Of a stretch of 64,000 nt of DNA, positions 58,673-64,000 are shown piece by piece. Source of the stretch: Bombardia bombarda (Eukaryota > Ascomycota > Sordariomycetes > Sordariales > Lasiosphaeriaceae); contig JAULSR010000002.1 of assembly GCA_030512295.1 (NCBI GenBank), positions 8,432,001 to 8,496,000 of the forward strand, read 5' to 3'. Numbering within the stretch: the first letter of the stretch is position 1; every line of letters begins with the position of its first letter. The notes beneath the pieces are model-generated. The model saw only the letters and a program-made list of their open reading frames with translations, searched no databases and had not been told where the DNA came from. The position numbers were made by a program, and so were the translations under genes.

Positions 58673-60487
58673 AGAGCTAGTCGGGAAAGAGCTGACACAA
58701 GCCGGCGGCAGGTAGTGCCGGCCATTTGCGAGAGCGGACCTCGATCCCACTGTGTATGTAACTGGCGAGCGTGTGCACACCGGTCATTGTAGTCATCAGG
58801 CAATAGATATATGAACCGCTTCTCCCCCTCTCTCCCCGGCTGTGAGTCCTGCAGTAGCGCGTTGCACAGCATATGTCTGTTCTCTGGCTATGCAGAGTGA
58901 GACATTCCCTTTCCCCTCCCCTCCCCCCTCAAGCAAGCCGGCCTGTCTTGTGGGGCGGGTTTCCCAGACTCGAAGCCGCCAAGCACGATACTGCATCCAT
59001 AGGCAAGGGAAAAAAGAACCCGATGTATGTCATCAAGTTGCGGCTCCCGAACTAGTCAAGGGGGGAGGAAAGAAAGTGGTTCTAGACCTGTGGTCTGATG
59101 GTCGATCTTTGAAAACGACAACCCTCGAGATATACTGACTCCAAATATTCTTGTAGTTGGCGAGAGACGGACATGGAGATATCAGGCGAGTTTAGGTAAA
59201 TGTCCATTGCACGCTGTGATATTAGAACAGGCGAGGACTCGACAGTCTCTCACGAGATCACATCACCATCGAGGCTGCAACCGGGTGTGTGATGCGGGTA
59301 GTAGTACGACCTTGGCCGGCTTTGGGTAACCTCGCGCACTCGCGAAGCTCATCCCGTCTCCAACCCCCCGAGCAACACCCAAGACTGGCATGATGGATGG
59401 TAACGTGTTGGAGAAGGTCGGATGGAAAGAAAGTCGTTCATGATCTCTCATCATCTGAGGTCTCGCTTGAGAGGTACCTTAAAGCAGGAGTAAGGTGGTG
59501 CCTAGGTGCGTGTTCACCAAGTGGATGGAGGGCGTGGTATGACCTATCGCAGCAAAAAATGGCGAGCTCACGCTCGTTGACACGATCGAGTGATGTCAAT
59601 GGACTCCGCGACCCACACGTTATGCACGATATCGTGGAGGCATTTCGGCAGCTCCAATTCCTTGAGCCGGAGACCGACCAGAGACCTATAATAAGCGACG
59701 GATAGGGCTGATGCTCACTGTTGAAAGCAGGAGAGCAGCACTAGTTGTAGGTAGGTGGATTATGGCGTGGTTCAGTATTTGGTTCTTTCCATGTCCACAG
59801 TTGTTGGAGACGACGCAGCCAGCAACCTAGTAGGCAAGGTACCGAAGCTTCAACTATCGAGCCTGTTTAAAGTCTGACGGCGCAGTCGATGTATTGGATG
59901 TAGATGCTTGGTGTGGGCCAGCCTTGCTAAAACAAAGAGAAACGATCTGAAAAGAGCGGGCACCAAGCCCTAAACGATATATGACCACGGGACCTCAGGG
60001 CGACAGGGCCCAGGTGGTCCTTCCATATTGGGCACATTTTGCCGCTGTCGCGCTGCAAACAAACGCAGGTGTGATCTGTTCGTCCTGTCGCCGTAAAAAT
60101 TCGTGAGGTTGGGGTATGCAGCGACTGGGGTGGACTCTAAGATAGACACTGAGATGGGGGAGGTGGAGGGTGGAGGGTGGAGGAGCGCAACAGAAGGGAA
60201 AGATGGCAGGATGGAAGGCGGCACCAGCCAGAGCCAGAGCTCAAGGTGGGGCATTTAAACGGTACATCGTGCTGGGCGTGGGGCCCGAGCTTGACGAGCA
60301 TACAGGATCCGTACACTAAGGTAGACGGTACCTGGGCGAGACTTGCCCTCGAGCCTCTGTGTCGCGGGGGAGGCGTGGAGGACTGGAGGTGCAAGCTCCC
60401 CAACCGAGAGCTCCAAACCCCACCTTCCAAGCGCAAAAGCCTGTCGACCGGCAACCCCTGCCCTTGGGAGACTTCGACTGCCCGCAG

Positions 60488-60515
60488 CAGCACGCAGCAC
60501 GCAGCACGCAGCAAG
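60488..60515. repeat. Four-copy 7-bp tandem repeat CAGCACG
   Basis: Three exact copies and a fourth ending CAGCAAG. Confidence 0.85.
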
Positions 60516-61529
60516 TCGATGGCGATGGCCGTTTTGGCACGCGCAACAGCCCACGGGCTGTTCCATCTGAGCTCCCAGCCAAGTACTCGTCCAGTATGCA
60601 ATTGTGAGGTTGTGCTGCACAGCACTGCATTGGACACACCCAGTCGGCCAGTTTTGGAGTACGTATGGCGGTTTCTTTCACAATAGCTTCCCCTCCGTCG
60701 ATTGACCCCTCTTCTCTTTCCGCATTCTCTCTTCCTTCCACGGATTTATTTTCTGTGGTGAGTTAACTCAGAACCCCCTCCCAAACCTGGAACAGCTGCT
60801 GTTCTTCCATCCTCCACCGCCCTTCTCCATCTTCCCGGCTTCCACGTTCTGGAATCCTTCACTCCATTCCCGTGCTCAGCTCTTTGCCTCTTTTGAGGTC
60901 GTCTCCCTTCCGAATCCCTGGGCTCGCCTCTCTTCTAGTCCCCCTCAGCGCGGCGCCCTATCTGATTCTCCCCTCCCACCCCCGAATCCCCAAGTCCCCA
61001 GTCCCTGCCTAGTCCCTGGTCCTAGTGCACCCAAGTTGACCAGTCCAGAAACCCCGCCGTCCCGACATAACGCTCGCCGACACCCACCAATTGGCCCCGC
61101 CCTGCGCATCCTGACTACCTCCAGCTTTGAAAAGGTATGTGCACATGCCCCGCCAGAGGCGCCAAGGGTAGCTAGCCATGGCGCACCGTTTCTCCTTCTG
61201 TCCTGTGCTTGTCCCCTTCTTCGCCCAGAAAATTTAGCTACACTAGAGAAAGAACTCTTTTGGGCACCCGCTCCAACTTTATTGCTACCTACTCGCTCAC
61301 AGGGTTTATTCAATTCGCTTCCTCCGCCTTGTTTTTGGTTGCAACTCTGGCTTGAAAAAAAAAACCAATCCTCCATCGCAACTAACTCTCTGGGCAGGGC
61401 TCAGCCAACAAAACAATCCTCTTAATTTTTCTCTGTCGCGCGACATCGGTCACACGCCGAGTCTTTTCCGCCTCTCAGCCACTCATCGCACTTATCAAGA
61501 ACTCATCCAGTTTTTGACCATCTCCCAAC

Positions 61530-62794
61530 ATGTCGGCTGTTCAAGATTCAATCCCGCCCAATGGGGCTGACCTGAGCGAGTCCCTCGACCAGCTGAAGAT
61601 CAATGACAACGAGCCTCGCCTCGGCCCGGACGGAGAGCCTGCCCCCAAGACAGACGAAGAGTATGCTCAGACACAGTTGACTTTGAGAGCTATCGTTTCG
61701 TCCAAGGAAGCCGGTGTCATCATCGGAAAAGGCGGCAAGAATGTCGCTGACTTGCGGGACGAAACAGGTGTCAAGGCTGGCGTTAGCAAGGTCGTGCAGG
61801 GCGTGCACGACCGTGTCTTGACCATCACCGGTGGCTGCGATGCCATCTCCAGAGCCTATGCCGTCGTTGCTCGTGCTCTCCTAGAGGGTGCTCCAGCCAT
61901 GGGCATGGGAGGAGTTCCTCAGGGAAATGGTACCCACCGTATGGTGTAACCCGAGCCATCTTTATTATATGAGGCACTGCTAACTAGTAACGGCTTTTAG
62001 CGATCAAGCTGCTTATCTCTCATAACCAGATGGGCACGATCATTGGCCGACAGGGACTCAAGATCAAGCACATTCAGGATGTGTCAGGTGTACGCATGGT
62101 GGCACAGAAGGAGATGCTACCGCAGTCAACGGAGCGGGTAGTTGAGGTCCAGGGCACCCCAGAAGGCATCCAGCGCGCTGTTTGGGAAATCTGCAAGTGC
62201 CTGGTTGACGACTGGCAGCGGGGTACCGGCACTGTCCTGTACAATCCTGTTGTCCGCACCCAGACTGCCGGTGCGCCAGCTGGCGCGCCGCTCGCCGTGG
62301 GCAACAACTACGCACAGGAGAGGGTCCCATACGGTGGCGCTCGTGTCACACGAACAGGTAATGGCGCTGATTTCAGCAACGGCGGGCAGCGCCCGTTTAC
62401 ACGCCGTTCTGATTCTGATGCAGCCTCCCGTGGTCCTCCAACCCATGATGAGAATGGAGAAGAGATCCAGACGCAGAACATCAGCATCCCCGCAGACATG
62501 GTTGGCTGCATCATTGGACGTGGCGGCTCCAAGATCAGCGAGATCCGCAAGACTTCCGGTGCACGGATCTCCATCGCCAAGGTAAGAAAGCCCCCCCCCC
62601 CCCCCCCCCCCCATCTATATGAATGCCTTGTCTCTAACCATGACAAATAGGCCCCCCATGACGACACTGGCGAGCGCATGTTCACGATTATGGGTACATC
62701 CAAGTCGAATGAGACTGCGCTATTTCTCCTTTACGAGAACCTGGAAGCTGAGAAGATGCGCCGCCAGCAGCAAGCTGCTCAGCCTTCGGAGTAG
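61530..62794 (+). CDS. Triple-KH RNA-binding protein, PCBP/Rnc1/Pbp2-like
   Basis: Exons 61530-61938, 62001-62581 and 62651-62794 with introns of 62 bp (GTATGG...TTAG, phase 1) and 69 bp (GTAAGA...ATAG, phase 0) give 377 residues. Three KH domains each carry the GxxG loop: LTLRAIVSSKEAGVIIGKGG (KH1, about 50-118), IKLLISHNQMGTIIGRQGLK (KH2, about 138-205) and ISIPADMVGCIIGRGGSKIS (KH3, about 284-360). The KH1-KH2-long linker-KH3 layout is that of poly(C)-binding proteins, yeast Pbp2/Hek2 and fission-yeast Rnc1, which bind and stabilise or localise mRNAs. The N-terminus is acidic; the linker after KH2 is Gly/Arg/Thr-rich. The tail ends MRRQQQAAQPSE. Intron 2 lies inside KH3 and contains a 22-base C tract directly after the donor. 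Confidence 0.92.
62591..62612 (+). repeat. C22 homopolymer inside intron 2 of the KH-protein gene
   Basis: Twenty-two consecutive C on the transcribed-sense strand, starting 9 bases after the GTAAGA donor; the branch/acceptor region TCTAACCATGACAAATAG follows. Confidence 0.95.
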
Positions 62795-64000
62795 TGCGAC
62801 GAAGTTGACCAGCAAGGTCCGAGGCTGTAATAAAAGCGTTTTATCTTGTAACTTTTGGAGTTACTAGAGTGGGATGGTTTCCAACTGCCCAGCCATGTTT
62901 GTTCTCTGGGGTTTTCTGGTTGGGTGGTATCTGGCAGCCCGTCGTTGTTACGGATCATTTACAGATCTGCTGGCCGCAAGGCTTTTACTATTTGACGGGC
63001 CGGAAACGATGTGACGACAATTCCTCGCCAAAAAAAAAGCATGTCGGCAGGCTTTTTTTCTTTTTCTTGAACTGGTTTCACTCCCTTAACTTACCCACTT
63101 TATTCGGCGACCGACCGGCTATTTCACCATATTCACCATGACAACGGACCTGGCGACATGGCTGTGGACGGCGGGAAGCCGTATTGCAGTGTGTTATTGG
63201 CGCTCGGCGTTGGAGTTGTTCAGCTCAAGTTCCAGCCGTGGGTCCGGCCTGGTCTCATGAATGGTTTACCTGCTCTCTCTCTATCTCTCTCTATCAAATT
63301 GGCCACTTATTGTTCACGTCGCGGCCGTCTCTCATCCCAGTTCCTCCCGCTCTTCGACACATCCATTTTCTCCGACTATCTCGTATCCCTCCTCACGACG
63401 CCTGGACTTCCTGCGAGATCCTGGATTACCGACGCGAGCGCTAATCTGTCCCCCGTACTACTCTCTTACCCAGACTGTAACGCGCATATTGCAGCTCTGA
63501 TAACCCGACGTATCATTAAAACCCCCCAACTTTAAACGCTCAGAAACTTATCGACCCGTCGCCAGATAATATGGTTTGAGGGATATCAAAACTAGGCATC
63601 TAGGTGCACTCAGGACAGATAAATATACGAGCATCATGAAGAAACCACGAATTGTATGACCTGTGACGGTTCCGCAGTTTTGTGTCTGCGACGTGATGAA
63701 TGTGAAAATCGCGGAGCAAATGCAGATGAGTTTATCGGGTGAGATGTTCATGGCCACCCACGTCCATTTCCGGCATGTTGCCGTCGCGTGTTTATGTTTG
63801 AAATGATAGGGGAATCTAGGTTGGTCAGGATATTTACTCAGCGTGTTGAGCACGTTTAAAGCGACGTTGTGCGACACCATGCGAGTGCGTTGAGGGCTGG
63901 CCGTCATCCATGAAGTGTATGTGTGCGTGCATTGCATTGGCTCGAGATTGGGTACTGAACCCCGCATACCGGAGTAATACTTTGAAATCCCCCGACTCCA
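62795..64000. other. Intergenic region to window end
   Basis: KH-gene 3' end, then no credible gene. Frames at 63158-63535 (+) and 63548-63967 (-) lack recognisable domains and splice partners. A CT-rich block lies at 63270-63375. Confidence 0.4.

Larger units (their letters stand above)
56374..61529. other. 5.2 kb intergenic region between F-box and KH-protein genes
   Basis: No convincing gene. Holds GGCT (56824-56843), CATA (57017-57040) and AT-rich TATA/CATA (57228-57270) simple repeats, a 13-bp tandem repeat (58634-58672), a 7-bp tandem repeat (60488-60515) and a TACCTAGGTA cluster (58134-58159). From about 60700 to 61529 it is pyrimidine-rich and probably promoter plus leader of the KH gene. 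Confidence 0.45.

Noticed and set aside
63548..63967. 139-residue minus frame at the window end
   Set aside because: No domain or signal recognised and no supporting splice sites; could be part of a gene beyond the window but nothing shows it.
1..64000. CRISPR arrays, phage genes, secondary-metabolite cluster, intact transposons
   Set aside because: None seen: no spaced direct repeats, no integrase, transposase catalytic domain or terminal repeats, and no synthase or tailoring-enzyme genes.

Overview
The window is nuclear DNA of a filamentous ascomycete (Pezizomycotina, most likely a Sordariomycete). The support is: GT-AG introns of about 53-310 bp with CTAAC/CTGAC-type branch sites, CT-rich leaders before start codons, widely spaced genes on both strands, no operons, and protein families with a filamentous-fungal character. 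No virus, prophage, intact transposon, CRISPR array, rRNA or convincing tRNA was seen. Species was not determined. All exon joins below were worked out by hand from reading frames and splice motifs.

Layout. 1-977 (-) is the 5' part of a Sea4/Mios-like SEA-complex subunit. 1549-2471 (+) is rRNA-processing factor Efg1. 3121-5024 (+) is an unusual protein with a mariner-transposase-like helix-turn-helix and two dsRNA-binding-like domains. 5709-6120 (-) is DPM2. 6696-9807 (+) is splicing factor Cwc22. 11344-13420 (+) is a Gfd2/YDR514C-type RNase H-fold protein. 14015-14552 (-) is Pam18/Tim14. 14994-15602 (-) is a Par32-like protein with GRGGAGN repeats. 15603-22488 is a 6.9 kb gene-poor stretch leading to a single-finger C2H2 protein at 22489-24079 (+). 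25395-26895 (+) is a multipass membrane protein. 29689-30659 (+) is a fungal bactofilin. 32026-35002 (+) is an ING-family PHD protein with an apparent frameshift. 36003-36589 (+) is a SnoaL-like protein. 38637-42265 (+) is a BCAS3/ATG18G-like beta-propeller. 44773-48630 (-) is a PAS-domain kinase with an apparent frameshift. 54256-56373 (+) is an F-box/LRR protein ending in a CaaX box. 61530-62794 (+) is a triple-KH poly(C)-binding-type protein. The remaining 62795-64000 shows no gene.

The genes are mostly housekeeping and are not a metabolic cluster. Themes that recur are nutrient and TOR signalling (Sea4-like, Par32-like, PAS kinase, BCAS3/ATG18-like), RNA handling (Efg1, Cwc22, Gfd2-like, triple-KH, dsRBD protein) and regulated proteolysis (F-box). 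Divergent pairs sharing a short promoter are Sea4/EFG1 and DPM2/CWC22. PAS kinase and the F-box gene are divergent over 5.6 kb.

Most worth a second look are the HTH-dsRBD protein, the CaaX-ended F-box protein, the eukaryotic bactofilin with symmetric exons, a 22-C tract inside an intron of the poly(C)-binding-type gene, and two one-base frame breaks that both fall in C/G homopolymers (ING gene and PAS kinase), which suggests assembly error as readily as mutation.
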